The position numbers and the translations under genes were made by a program. The notes beneath the pieces were generated by a model, which was not told the DNA's origin, ran no database searches, and saw nothing but the letters and a program-made list of their open reading frames with translations. DNA of 64,000 bases, taken from contig OY740774.1 in the NCBI GenBank assembly GCA_963513935.1, positions 83,786,890 through 83,850,889 of the forward strand. Reading direction: 5' to 3'. Of the stretch, positions 1 through 10,543 are shown in pieces (within the stretch, counting starts at the first letter, position 1; the number at the start of each line of letters is the position of its first letter). This stretch comes from Aphrophora alni (lineage: Eukaryota; Arthropoda; Insecta; Hemiptera; Aphrophoridae).

Positions 1-2
1 TA

Positions 3-1176
3 GCTAGGACCTTTAAAAGTTCACAACTATGGTTGGTTAAATGCACAACTAAATTATTAGATATCGAAAATGAGAATGAGATTCAAGAAATAATCAATAA
101 TTATCATACAGGAAAAACTAATCATCGAGGAGTTCAAGAAACATATGAAAAAATAAAAAGGAAATATTATTGGCCAAATATAAAAAATTACGTACAAAAT
201 TTTATAAACAACTGTGAGATATGTTTAAAAACAAAATATGAAAGAACGCCTCTTAGATTAGAGATGAATTTAACGCCCACAGCTTCAAGACCGCTTCAAA
301 CAATCCATGTAGATAGCTTATCTCTTGACAAGCAAAAGTTTCTGAGTATAGTTGACAGCTTTTCCAGATACGCCCAAGTGTATCGTATTGCAGGTGCACA
401 AGCAGCCGAGATAGTTGATAAACTGTTAAACTATTTTGCTCACCACGGCATACCAGAAGTTATCATTTCAGACAACGGGACGGAATTTAATAACAAGCTA
501 GTGAAAGAATTGATGGACTTGCATAAAATAAAGATCCATTTTATAAGCACGCAACACCCAGCGTCCAACGGAATGGGAGAAAGATTGCATTCTACATTAA
601 TTGAACACATACGGCTATTAAACAATCAACCCGAATTCAAGAACGAATCAATTGGAAATAAAGTAAAATATGCAATCATTGCTTACAACAATAGTAGCCT
701 ATACATTCAGTCACAAAATTAACTCCATTTGAAGTATTGTACGGACACATTGACTCAAATTCAATTTTAGACATTGATATAGGAAGACAATTTTTTAAGT
801 GATTATATTACAACCCACAAAGAAAAAACGCGAAAACTCTATGACCATATTAGGGAAATTAATCAAGTAACAAAAGAAAATGTCCAAGCCAAAAGGAATA
901 TCAACAAGGAACCACTTCCCGAAATTCCAACTGATGTTTATATTAAAACTGTACAAAAACAAAGTAAAACCAAAAATAAATATAATAAAGAACAGATAAC
1001 CTCGGTAAACCCAGAAAGGAAAACAGGTAAAATTGAAAGAAGACACCACAACACTAAACAAAAAAATTCATTTATCAAAAATAAAAAGACCAAGAAAAAT
1101 CAATGTAATTCCACAATCTAATTCTTCTGTAAATCCTGTTCCAGGTCCCTCCTGTTCCTCAAAGAAGCCGCCTTAG
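3..1176 (+). pseudogene. pol: pol 3' end: integrase, frameshifted
   Basis: The frame is open from the window edge to 722, so the start is outside. It shows the HHCC zinc-binding arrangement (HTGKTNH, then CEIC about 30 residues later) and the catalytic core: Asp in HVDSL (codon near 312), Asp in SDNGTEF (near 471) and Glu in GMGERLH (near 579). The last two are 35 residues apart, as in D,D35E integrases. The enzyme would insert retroviral cDNA into chromosomal DNA. The frame stops at 720-722. Homology resumes in another frame to a TGA at 800-802, then in a third frame and, after another shift near 1050, runs to a TAG at 1174-1176. At least three lesions make this a pseudogene. Its end overlaps the start of env, which is normal for errantiviruses. 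Confidence 0.88.
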
Positions 1177-2855
1177 AAACAACTGAAATAAGAGACATTA
1201 CCCAAAATTTAGGAGTAATCCCAATTGATCAAGGGCAGGCAAAACTAAAGTCAACCTATCATACTTTTATTCATTATTTTAGTTTAGAAGGAATATTTAA
1301 GCAAGTAAATAATTTAGAGTTTTGTTATAGAATTGTGTCAAATTGTTTTAATCAGAATTGTGGTAATTGCTTAGCAAGTCTAGATGTAAATATTGAATTT
1401 GTAACAGACAATGGTAGTAAGATAAGAGATGTTGTTAATTACTTTAAGTTTATTAACCATACTAGAGAAACAATAACAGAAAAATTAGAAATAATCTCTG
1501 TAAGAAATAACGATAAAACGAAAAGAAAAAGAGGTATTGCTGATGGTTTAGGCTCAATCTTGAAATTGTTAACTGGAAATTTGGACGCTTATGACGGCCA
1601 AAAATATGATAAACTAATAGAAAATATTAAGAACGATCAATTCAACATAAAAAGCCAAATTGCATCTCAATATTCTGTTAGTACAGACATTATTGTAGAA
1701 TTTAACAAAACTGTAAATATAATTGAAGAAAACTTTAGTGAATTAAGGAATAAAATGTTATTTATAAATAAGAAGTTAGATGATTATGTAGAATTAGAAA
1801 AATTTAGAGATGTACTAAATCAATTAAATATTCTATGTAATATGTTGTTAAGTTTAGTACAAGATATAGAGAACTCACTAACATTCTGTAAACTAGGAAC
1901 GCTACACCCAAGTATAATTTCCACAAAGGAATTATTTTATGAAATAGAGAAAATTCACAAATACTATAATAATAAATTGCCATTAGAACCCAAAATAGAA
2001 AATATTTGGGAATTCGAAAATTTGTTAGAAGTAAGTTGTAAAATTGGCAAAAATGAAATTGTATATTCTCTTGATTTACCAATTGTAGATGAAACAGATT
2101 TCAATATTTACAAATTGTATTCTGTACCCACTAAATATGAGTCAGGTTACGTAACTATAATCCCTACAGTAAAATATTTGTTAGTATCAAAAAGTAAATC
2201 AAGTAAATTTAGAATATTAGGTTTGGATAATAAATGTAACGACAAAATCCAATCAAAATTCTTATGCTCATTGGAACAAATATCCCACAATGAACTTAAC
2301 TGTGAAACATCTATTGTTCAACATGGCACAACAGACAATTGCAAATACACCGCTTTGGAGATCATAGACAATCTAATTAAATGGATACCTGAGATGAACC
2401 AATATTTAGCAATATTCCCTCAAAAGGAAACCATTAAAATAACAAATCAAAAAGAAACTTTAACTAAGACACTTCAGGGTATTTATTTAATTAACCCAAA
2501 CAGTGATACAATTTTCTACTAAGATAAACAGCTCTATCACTCATCCAAAACCGAAGGTGGACATCCAAAACTCTTAGATGCTTCTGAACTACGTCTTTCA
2601 GTTAATCAACAACCAGAATTTTCAATTAACCTAAAGAATATAGAATTTGACAAAATAAATTTGGACACCATCTCATCAATTCCACAAAAGACAATAATTG
2701 TGACAGAAATTAGTGTAATGACAATAATAATTTATGTAATGTTGCTAGTTGGAATCCTATACTTAACTTATAAAATATTTTGTAAAAAACTCCAACCTGG
2801 ACCTAACTCTCAACAACCCCCGGAAGTTTTGTTTAGGGATGGAGGAGTTATGTGA
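1173..2855 (+). pseudogene. env: errantivirus env (F-like fusion glycoprotein), one internal stop
   Basis: Errantivirus Env is a class I fusion protein related to baculovirus F protein and is normally translated from a spliced RNA, so no ATG is required at the left edge. The frame is open from about 1173 and has no shift up to 2855, but is interrupted by TAA at 2520-2522. A furin-type site, KRKR, is encoded at 1521-1532 and is followed by a glycine-rich, hydrophobic fusion-peptide-like stretch. Paired cysteines lie on both sides. Downstream of the stop the same frame encodes a transmembrane segment (about 2715-2774) and a short basic cytoplasmic tail. The stop would release a protein without its membrane anchor. 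The 395-residue frame usually called here starts at a GTG (1335), not a real start. Family assignment is firm; function is lost or altered. Confidence 0.82.
2832..2845 (+). promoter_or_regulatory. Polypurine tract, plus-strand primer
   Basis: TTTAGGGATGGAGG lies directly before the LTR start AGTTA. This is the position and composition of the retroviral polypurine tract that primes plus-strand DNA synthesis. The env stop codon lies 8-10 bases inside the LTR. Confidence 0.7.
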
Positions 2856-3111
2856 ACAATATTTAGCTTTAGTAAACACAATAGTGGTAGTTTTCCTAGA
2901 ATAAGATAGAGTAAGCATTTTGTATTTCCTAGCCTTTGTAAGCCAATATAGTTAGTGTTCTTTACAGACTCACTCAAGACAGTTCGCTCTGTGGATAAGA
3001 GTACTGTATTATTATAATCACAATTAATTCATTAAAATAAAGTTATAATAAAATAAAGTTTGTTGTTTTTTTAAAAAGAGATTTTTAAGGAGCAACGACA
3101 TACCGGTAACT
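2846..3111 (+). repeat. 3' LTR of the errantivirus-like element (266 bp)
   Basis: Begins AGTTA and ends TAACT, a 5-bp inverted terminal repeat of errantivirus type. Two AATAAA polyadenylation signals occur at 3036-3041 and 3052-3057. The following TACA (3112-3115) is the expected target-site type. The partner LTR is outside the window, so age cannot be estimated. Confidence 0.78.
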
Positions 3112-3177
3112 TACATCTACAAGGCCTAGCACATCAACAAAATTAATACGTTCAAAAAACTTTAAAAAAAAAAATTA

Positions 3178-3310
3178 ACCTGCTGGATAAGACCCCTGAT
3201 CTACCATTTCGACATTTCGTACAAACCATAAGAAACCAATTTTTGGGTACCGCTTATTACATTGTATGATTGGGCTGGGTGAGTATTATGATAACGTCCA
3301 TCAACCATTT
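3178..3310 (+). repeat. Dispersed repeat family E, copy 1
   Basis: Shares an ordered set of words (a GATCTACCA block, AAGAAACCAA, then GGGCTGGGTGAGTATTATGATA) with 28115-28240 and, in part, with 18115-18175. It lies shortly after the errantivirus LTR. No coding potential seen. Identity of the parent element is unknown. Confidence 0.45.
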
Positions 3311-3689
3311 TTACTATTCTAACAGATATTTTTAAGGTTATGTTTATATCAGTGCTTAAAACAAATCACCTTCTTGCTTAGTGTCATCTACTTGTAATGA
3401 ATAGTCCTTATAAGTATTTTGCACACTGAATCAACCTGTTATCTATTTAAAGTAGGCCTACATTTATTATTGAAAAATCTTTTAAGCACATAATCAATAC
3501 ATTTTAATTATTTAAACTCTTTTCCTCAATAAAACAATTACTTAGGCATATTAGTGTGCGCAATTTTTTATGTGATGTAGTGATTCTGTGAGGACGCCTT
3601 TCGACGTCCTACACAACACGAAGCGTTCCTACTAACAATAGTATTGATACTTTTTAACAGTTACTTTTTTTCTTTCTCGCATTACGTAG

Positions 3690-3865
3690 AAAATAGATGT
3701 CGAATTAATTGCAATTTCCGTTTCGAGGTTCTGGGAGTAAAAAAAAAAAACAAACTGGGCTCCATTTTGGAATGTCTGTGAAGTGCTCTAAAGCCCAAAC
3801 GCGTGGTTGTAATTAAATTAAATTTAAATATGTAGTCATACTTTGGCCATATTGGGACTTTTGTT
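3690..3865 (+). repeat. Dispersed repeat family G, diverged copy
   Basis: Resembles 50640-50750 in the order: TTTTGGAATG, a block on accompanying 'counts of CAAAC', AAATTNAAATT and a CATATT/GGCATAT word. Related diverged pieces are at 7960-8230, 18900-19000, 43200-43520 and 53400-53860. No protein recognised. The rest of 3112-4085 shows no gene. Confidence 0.3.
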
Positions 3866-4090
3866 TTCAATTTTTATATCTGCTAGGATCTGCATAATTC
3901 GAGTACAATCTTCTGCTAATCTTAATTGTTTTGGATTTTTTAGAAAATAAAATGTGAAACACGAACAACATTATAAAAAATAGATGAAGAATATAGAATA
4001 AAGAAAAAGTGAATGATATATATATATAGTGAATATAGAATAAAGTGAAAGATATGATAAAAATGAAGTCTACCAGTCTACGAAATAAAA

Positions 4091-4245
4091 CATAAGTGCA
4101 AAGCAACATTTATAGGCCAAACAAGAAAGTTAAAAACAAGATGTAGGAAACGTATTAGCTAGTACAAATATAGAGATTAAATTACGCTACTCATTTATTA
4201 AAAGAGGGCCATGTCCCATGTACAAGATTCTATGGGGTTATTACA
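4091..4245 (+). pseudogene. Penelope-like element GIY-YIG endonuclease relic
   Basis: The translation from 4097 contains CKATFIGQTRKLKTRC, matching the C...YIGQT-R-L-R core of the GIY-YIG nuclease in Penelope-like retroelements, and ends at a TAG. After a frame change, ATHLLKEGHVPCTRFYG follows, which is the conserved S-FA-HL-EGH block. GIY-YIG nucleases nick target DNA for target-primed reverse transcription. Only the C-terminal nuclease end is left, with at least one stop and one frameshift. A strong hairpin lies 45 bp downstream, where the element's terminal repeat would be. The RT domain is not seen upstream. Confidence 0.62.
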
Positions 4246-4291
4246 GTACTACATTTTGTATTTACCTTAATTGGTCTAATCTTTACTGGTA

Positions 4292-4421
4292 TGTTATTTA
4301 GCTACGTCCGTTTCCTCTGTAAAGAGACATCATCAGGCTCACTTGTTACAAATAATAAATACACGAACATTTAAGCCTGATGATGTCTCTTTTCAGAGGA
4401 AACGGACGTAGCTAAATAACA
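4292..4421. repeat. Long hairpin, 48-bp arms, downstream of Penelope-like endonuclease
   Basis: Arms 4292-4339 and 4374-4421 are complementary at 47 of 48 positions with a 34-nt loop. Pairing resumes outside them, with gaps, to about 4274 and 4444. The right arm reads CTGATGATGTCTC, a short loop, then GAGGAAAC, which resembles a hammerhead ribozyme core (CUGANGA ... GAAAC). Penelope-like elements are known to carry hammerhead motifs in their terminal repeats. The duplicated inverted arm suggests a tail-to-tail junction of two copies. Confidence 0.75.
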
Positions 4422-4444
4422 TTAAAGTAAGGATTATTTTAGAC

Positions 4445-5705
4445 AGACATTAAGGTAAGTACAAAATATATTTAAAATAAACAATCGAGAGGTTCGAAAC
4501 AAAATAAAATAAATTAGTTATTACTACATCAGTGCAACAAAGGAAGGCGTCTAAATATAATAGGAAAAAAAGAAAATTTTTAAACCAAAGATGAAATGAG
4601 AAAATATTATTAACAAGTAAATTTATAAGAAAGAGGAACTAATGTTCCAAAAATTAAAAATAATAAAGAAAAAGAAATGTTAGAAAATTGTTGTGTGCCT
4701 TTTCTGGTTATCGGGTTCAATGGATAAGCTAAATAATCATTAGTTCTGTTTGCGTATAATTTAACTACCGGTATTAAAGAAATATTTGTTATACAGTTGA
4801 TTTAAACATATTCTCTGACAATTTGATGACCTAATATAAAAGTGATCGAAAAGTCGCGCACATCGAAAAGTGATAGAAAATTCACGCACATACAAAAAGA
4901 AAGAAAACAATATTCAACTTCTCAGTTACATTACTTCTCTACAATTTTTTGGACTAATTTCCCTCTACTATAATCTAGAATTTTCCCATGGGCTTTTCTT
5001 ATCATATCACTATATAAGTAAGGAGTCAAAGGAGAATCACTTTGAAACTGTAACGGATGAATCCAGTACTAAAGTAACTTTAGAAGATGAAGGAAGTCCG
5101 AAACGCGTCGACAAATATAACACAACGCTAGGATTGACACAAGTATTCAACCTAACTTTATTTTTCATTTTTTAAAAAACTCTAAATTCCAATTTTTTAA
5201 CAAATATTGCTTCAAAGTCTTCAAAGAAGACAGTTGCCATCTCTTCAAAATAAATAGTTCGTAAGTTAATAGTAAACATTTTTAAAATGACCTATGTAGC
5301 CGTTATAAAAGACACAATTTCTCAAAATCGTATAAACCGATATCGTTCAAATTTTAGAGAAATAACGTGAACGCGTGCAGAAATATCATAAGTAAAAAAT
5401 AAAATAAATAAATAAAAAATGATCCGTTTATGTTACGTTTATTAGTTTACAGAATATTAAACTATTTCCTTCATAACATTAATTAATTACTTTTTTACAT
5501 GTTGTCCCAACAACCCTGCTGACTCGCACCCTATCAAGGAAGCTTATCAGCTGTGTGACGCGTGTTTTAATTACGCTTATCGTGACATTAGCGTCGACAA
5601 GTTGACTCATCCCTGATGTGTTTTTATAACTCTATTGTTAATTATTTAACATCCGCTAATTTCAAATGCACAAATGCATTGGAAAGAAACATTGGTGCAA
5701 ACACG
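4445..5705. other. AT-rich stretch without recognised gene
   Basis: A 101-codon frame at 4870-5175 starts at a non-ATG codon and ends in low-complexity residues; I see no family match. A moderately GC-rich patch at 5510-5625 has clustered CG dinucleotides and resembles the CG-rich part of family D only loosely. Confidence 0.4.
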
Positions 5706-5708
5706 AAA

Positions 5709-5760
5709 CTAAATTAGAGCAATGGAAAATCAGCTGACCGATTTCCGTTGCTCTAAATTT
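5709..5760. repeat. Short imperfect hairpin containing AGAGCAA/TTGCTCT
   Basis: Left arm AAATTAGAGCAATGGAAAATC pairs with the reverse complement at 5740-5760 with three differences around a 10-nt loop with CAGCTGAC. The words TTTCCGTTGCTCT and CAGCTG recur at 5779-5812, so this may be the end of a small palindromic element. Confidence 0.45.
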
Positions 5761-6365
5761 GAGATTGGGAAATTATCATTTCCGTTGCTCTCAGCTGTTA
5801 TCGAAAACAGCTGATTTCGATGCAGTATGATGAAAAAGAAATCTACATGAAAGTATAAATTTAGCCGTCATATTGGAAAAATGACTGATACCTGTAGTAT
5901 CAAATTTTAAAACCTCCAAAATAAGACAATATAAAACGTTCAGGAGAATGCTATTTGATTTGTTTTTAATATATCAAATATTTACCAAGTACAATAGCCA
6001 CATTTATACTATATTAAACACTTTGTATCCAGAGTGATTGGAACAAGTGTGACCGCTAATAGTGCAAAAAGTTACAAATAAATTTTAAAACTTTAAAAGT
6101 CTGTTTTCGAACCCAATTATTCGCGTTTTACTCCGGTTTTCTCATAAACCACTGGAAACAGTTCTGAAAACTACTTTTTACAGTTTATCAGATCAAATTC
6201 CATATAAAACCACTAAATTTGCCCTTTAATTGGGGCCCAGGGATTCAGCAAGACTGAATTTTATCAGGGGGAAATCTTTCGCTAGTCGTAACTAGCTACC
6301 AAAGCGTTTTAGGGCATAATTTATATGCAGTTTTTTTCTTTCTTTTCGTCTGTAGAATGAGCTCA

Positions 6366-6446
6366 GGGTATTTTACAAAGAAACGGAAAAAATTTCAGGA
6401 CAAATTCTACTGGTGAAAAAATGAAGAAAATAATTCATATGAAGAT
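6366..6446 (+). repeat. Solo arm related to the 10.5-kb foldback element
   Basis: Contains CGGAAAAAATTTCAGGAC and TCTACTGGTGAAAA followed by TTCATAT, in the same order and spacing as 10576-10615. No second arm is present nearby, so this is a truncated member of that family. Confidence 0.5.
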
Positions 6447-6525
6447 GGCTCGGGAAACTCTTCTTTTTACGTGTGTCGGCCACTATTTGTTAAAAAAATA
6501 TATTGATAACTTTGAGATTAGTAAG

Positions 6526-6550
6526 GTTTATATATATATATTTATATAAA

Positions 6551-6584
<34 letters not shown>
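6526..6584. repeat. (TA)n simple repeat
   Basis: Mostly alternating TA with one interruption (TTTATATAAACTTA). It will be polymorphic and error-prone. Confidence 0.9.
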
Positions 6585-6586
<2 letters not shown>

Positions 6587-7596
6587 TTAAAACCCACTGG
6601 CTGATCACGAAATCTCTGGATCCAAGAAGCCTAGAGCACTGAATATTTTAACATGGTTTGGAGTAGGTCTGTAGACACGTACTAAAAAGAGTTTTGAAAA
6701 TGTTCCACTCCAAGGGTGTTTTTTACCCCTAAAACAAGTATCATAACTTTGTTATTTATGTGTCGATTTTTTTTTCAAATCTGGTGTACTGCTGTATTTG
6801 GGTATAGTTTATTTCCATAGCACCATCATTAGGGTTGTACTACAAAAATTAATTCTTTATAAAACTATCTCAACTATCCCCAGATGAAACTGGGGCCTTC
6901 AGCTAGTACATATATTTTTTAGATAACAACCCAAAATCTTTTTTTTATTATTTATTATTTTATTTGTACAATTTACAAACCCATTGAATCAAAATACATC
7001 TACGAAAAATAATTATTGTACAAAAAACCAAAATTCTCTGTTAAAAAACAAAACACACTCAAAAGAAAAACTAATGTAATAGTTAAGCCTCATTTAAAAC
7101 TTTTATTTATACAACCTAACCTAACATTGTATGAAATATTTTTTTAAAATTTAGACTATAAGAGATTTTTAGAGGGGAATATAATTTTTATTTTTCTGGC
7201 TGAGTTCATTACATTAATTTTTATTTGTTCTCGAGAGTTAAAGGTTATCCAGGACTATGTTCGCACCCTGTATTGCATATTGTAAATCAGTAAAAAAAGA
7301 ATTTAATTGACTACATTGTCGACCTACGCCAAAGATTGTGCAACATGAATAAGCAATAGAAGTAATAACCATTCAGTCACAGATTATTGGTGGCGCTCAC
7401 AGTTTCCTTGTAGAGAATAAATCAAGGTCACACGTCTGTGGATAATTAACAGGAAAACATATAACAAACGTGTTTTAATTCTTTGAAAAATGTACATAAA
7501 AACAACACAGATTCAAATTTCAACAAATGTTGAATTTTTCAAAAGATAAGAAACTTTTTGGCCATCATTGAATTATTAAAATAGGACATACAGTAC
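6585..7596. other. Non-coding stretch
   Basis: No gene or transposase relic recognised. Contains short words AACCTAACCTAACATT (near 7110) and a region at 7380-7460 with no clear relation to other parts of the window. Confidence 0.35.
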
Positions 7597-7746
7597 AATA
7601 AAGACCCTAATCTTCGTTAGGGTCAGAAGAGAACAAGAGTTGGTGAAGAGGGAGACCTCAAAGGACTAACCCAATGGATCTAACCCATTCAGCTAGGCGC
7701 TTCGGGTTTGCTACTCCCATATTCACCATAGTGAGCACAAATCCTT
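7597..7746 (-). repeat. SINE family S, copy 1
   Basis: On the minus strand it has the ordered words TAGTGAGTAT or similar, GGCNATACCCGAAGCGCCTAG, TGGATC, GGTCTC, CAACTCTTGTTCTCTTCTGACCCTAA and a final CTTTATT. The same order occurs at 25927-26110, 47440-47580, 47668-47800, 48345-48610 and 62605-62815. Only the last copy keeps a clear tRNA-like B box. Confidence 0.6.
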
Positions 7747-7959
7747 TCACACATCCATTCACAAAAACAAGTTTAAATCTCTCCATATACGTCTTTATAC
7801 TAGTTTTATGTTGTTCAAGAGTATTGCATAAAATTTCTCACTCTCCCCATCCCTAAACAAATATTAAATGCTACTAAAAATGTTATTTCGATGCGAGTCA
7901 AAATGTGAAAATAAATCAAGCACGCTGTCTTTTCACGGATTTGTGTTTTTAATTTTCAC

Positions 7960-8230
7960 ATTTCACTAAAATTTCAATGAAATCGGTAAAGCCGGTTTTG
8001 ATAAATTACGTCTTTTAAATATTTACTATAATCGAGTTTTTTGTTTTTACCGATCACAAACTCGCCACTTTTGGAGATTTGGCGGTCAATAAGTTTTGCA
8101 TGGGTACTTAAGGTGTGTTTAAACAAGTCCCAGATATGTCCTGTCTTAAATCCACGAAATTCGACAGATTTCATTAAAATTATGCAAAGTTTGTCGGTAG
8201 AACTCATCTCGGTCGGTCCAGTCAGACAAT
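7960..8230 (+). repeat. Dispersed repeat family G, copy
   Basis: CACATTTCACTAAAATTT-AA-AAAT-GGTA at 7958-7990 matches 53436-53466, and later blocks (actcacaaact, GGCGACCAATA-like, GGGT-CTTAA) follow in the same order in both. The 77- and 63-codon frames here are therefore shadows of a repeat. Confidence 0.5.
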
Positions 8231-8868
8231 GATTGGAACCAGTGTAGGTACACTACGGATGCGACTGCTTTTGTGGTTATACCTGGTACCGAGATAAGAC
8301 GGAAACATCCTTAATGATGTATAACAGGTGTGACATTACGAAGGTTCAAAGAGACGTTGTCGACTTTGGGATCTATATCAAGCAAGACGTCTAATCCCTA
8401 CATTCCGCATTTTCAGTTTCGTAGTTATCTTTTAAAATAACGTCGGGGTAAAGTACCAAAGTTTGGGTTACTCCCGGTAGGCCGTCAAAACCACTAACAC
8501 CAGTTCCAGAAACTCGCTAGTTCTACGAAAACATCTGACTACGCCAGTAGAACTTATGTGTTAGTAAAGTTAGTAAATTAATAATTTAGAACCCGTATTA
8601 TTCATATTTATAAAACCTTGTTTCCTGATTGGTTTGACAGAGTTAAAGGTGCTAAGTTGTAATACGGTATGCGCCAAAATAAACAGTACTGAAACTGAAT
8701 CAGTTGTAGCTGCCTTCTCGATAAGCTGTATCAACTTTTAATTGTTTCCACGTCTCGTGATTATTATTTCTTTCTTATCTGAGCTTAGTTTTTGCTGACA
8801 TGGTGCTAACTACTGTAGAGAAATAGCTTTTATCGTAGAGCATTATTTGCGCTGATACGGAATTAGAC
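8231..8868. other. Unassigned DNA upstream of the transposase relic
   Basis: Slightly richer in GC than its surroundings. It could be the 5' part of the mariner-like element that follows, but no terminal inverted repeat was found. Confidence 0.3.
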
Positions 8869-9820
8869 GTGCGGGTGGGCCAAGTTTGCCACACACGTTT
8901 TCATGAACATTTTCACAAAAACCCGCCTAGTAATGCTGTGATTATTACTGATGTTCAAACATTTCAAAGAACAGGGAGTGTTTTGACGCAGTGGAAGGGG
9001 TACCCTACTACTGTCTGTACAAATGAAAACCACGGACGAGGGTTGCAGGAAGTGTTACAGTCACCGAAAAGAACCCTAAACCGAACATATTTGAAACTGA
9101 ATATAAGCAATACGTCGTTGAAAAGAACGTTTAAAAACAATTATGGTTGTCCCTACAAGATAGAAACTGGGCAACCTTTTAACTGTATAAAAAAAACAGA
9201 ACCTATGTGCTATGGAGAACCTGAGTTTCTGAGTGATGTATGGTTTTCAGATGAAATGTCATGTGCACCTAAACGGTTTCACAAACAAGCAGACAACATG
9301 TTTTCTTGGATTTCAACGTCCTGACGGTGTTAAGAGAGACCACAGCATAGTAAGCATGGTCCATACTTTGTTGAATACAATAACGGAAATCCTCTTACTA
9401 TAAATCAGGACCGATATAGGATCGTTTTATAGGAGACCTCAAGAGATTTTGTCGTCACCGAAACCTGTCTTTTCGTTCACCAAAGGTTCAGCAAGATGAC
9501 GCAACCAGCCACACTGCCTTAACCAACATTGCTTTCCTTCAAGAAACTTTTGGCGACCGCGTCAAATTCCTTAGAACAAACTTTCCTTACCCAGCCCACT
9601 CCCCTGATCTTACACCACCTGACGCCTATGTTTGGGGAATGTTGAAGGAGAAGATTTTTCGTGAAGACCCACCACTACCATCATCCAACTCCAGGAAAAA
9701 TAACCATGTGTATAAGGAGCATGAAACAACCCCTCATCACCAAAATGATGCAAAACCTTCAAAAACAGTACGAGTGTTGCCTAAAACTGAACGGAGGTCA
9801 TATTGAACATGTTATTACCC
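8869..9820 (+). pseudogene. Mariner-like (DUF4817/DDE_3 type) transposase relic
   Basis: The first 151 codons (start not ATG) give an N-terminal helix-turn-helix pattern: RFHEHFHKNPPS, then TGSV, then a GYPTTVCTNEN block, then LQSPKRTLNRTYLKLNIS. This is typical of insect mariner-like transposases with a DUF4817 domain. FSDEM at about 9247-9261 carries the first catalytic Asp. After frame breaks, QQDDATSHTAL (9489-9521, second Asp), HSPDLTPPDAYVWGMLKEKI (9595-9654, third Asp) and NGGHIEHV near the C-terminus complete the family pattern. Frame changes and stops between 9324 and 9480 and after 9690 disable it. It would have cut and pasted the element at TA sites. Terminal inverted repeats were not identified. 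Confidence 0.8.
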
Positions 9821-10270
9821 GAGTCTAACGTCTAACAGATTTTGCTTCCTTTTACTTGTATATGTTGGTAAAACTATGTAAATAAAATCTTACAATTTCA
9901 GTACTGTATAATAGTGTCGGGAGATTACAAAACGTGATGGCTAAGATAGGCTTCCCGAAAGTCCATCAATACCCCCAAACACATTGTACTTACTTCCAGT
10001 TGGTAGCGCTGTTTAACGTCGCATAAGTTTCCTTGCAGAAAGAAAAACGCATGCTACTTGCAATTCATTAAAGACTCACAGCTCCACAGTGGCCACGAAA
10101 GCTTTATAAAACAGTCAGTGATTTTGAATTTTTGTTAAATCTTGTTGCTCCTCTTATTACAAAAGACACTCGTTATTGAAACCCGATTTCGTCCGATAAT
10201 ATATTACTACACTTCACTACTTACAACATAATGTTACTTCGCCGAATATCACCAGATCCATACGGTTTGC
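9821..10270. other. Non-coding stretch
   Basis: No coding or RNA gene seen. It may include the 3' end of the transposase relic's element. Confidence 0.3.
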
Positions 10271-10330
10271 AAACCCTAAGACCCAACCCCTAACCCTATG
10301 ACCCAACCCCTAACCCTATGACCCAACCCC
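10271..10330. repeat. Three tandem 20-bp CCCTAA-containing units
   Basis: Two identical copies of TAACCCTATGACCCAACCCC follow a slightly diverged one. The CCCTAA and CCTAA words recall telomeric DNA (insects use CCTAA/TTAGG), but the spacer breaks the register, so this is not a telomere. Confidence 0.85.
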
Positions 10331-10543
10331 GATCGCACGCGCGATGTTTTGGACCATTTCAATTTACCTCACAAGAAGTTTCCGAACAAAAGTTTGGGAC
10401 TTGTGCCGGAACAGTATTGAAGACAAATTTGTTTAAATGAAAACGTACCTTTAGGGATTACAATTTGGTAACTCCTTGTAGCAGATTAAAAAATGGAATT
10501 ATTTGCTTATGTTTAGATTTTTTTTTTTTTTACAATCGCGCAG

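Larger units (their letters stand above)
1..3111 (+). mobile_element. Errantivirus-like (Ty3/gypsy with env) endogenous retrovirus, 3' half
   Basis: The order is integrase, overlapping env, purine-rich tract, LTR, which is the layout of the 3' half of an insect errantivirus. The 5' LTR, gag, protease and RT lie outside the window. Pol is broken by several frameshifts, env by one in-frame stop. The LTR has AGTTA...TAACT ends and is followed by TACA, a plausible 4-bp target site of the alternating pyrimidine-purine type used by gypsy elements. The left copy of the target site cannot be checked here. The element is an inactive old insertion as it stands. Confidence 0.88.

Noticed and set aside
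4870..5175. 101-codon plus frame.
   Set aside because: Starts at a non-ATG codon, no domain recognised, low-complexity end.
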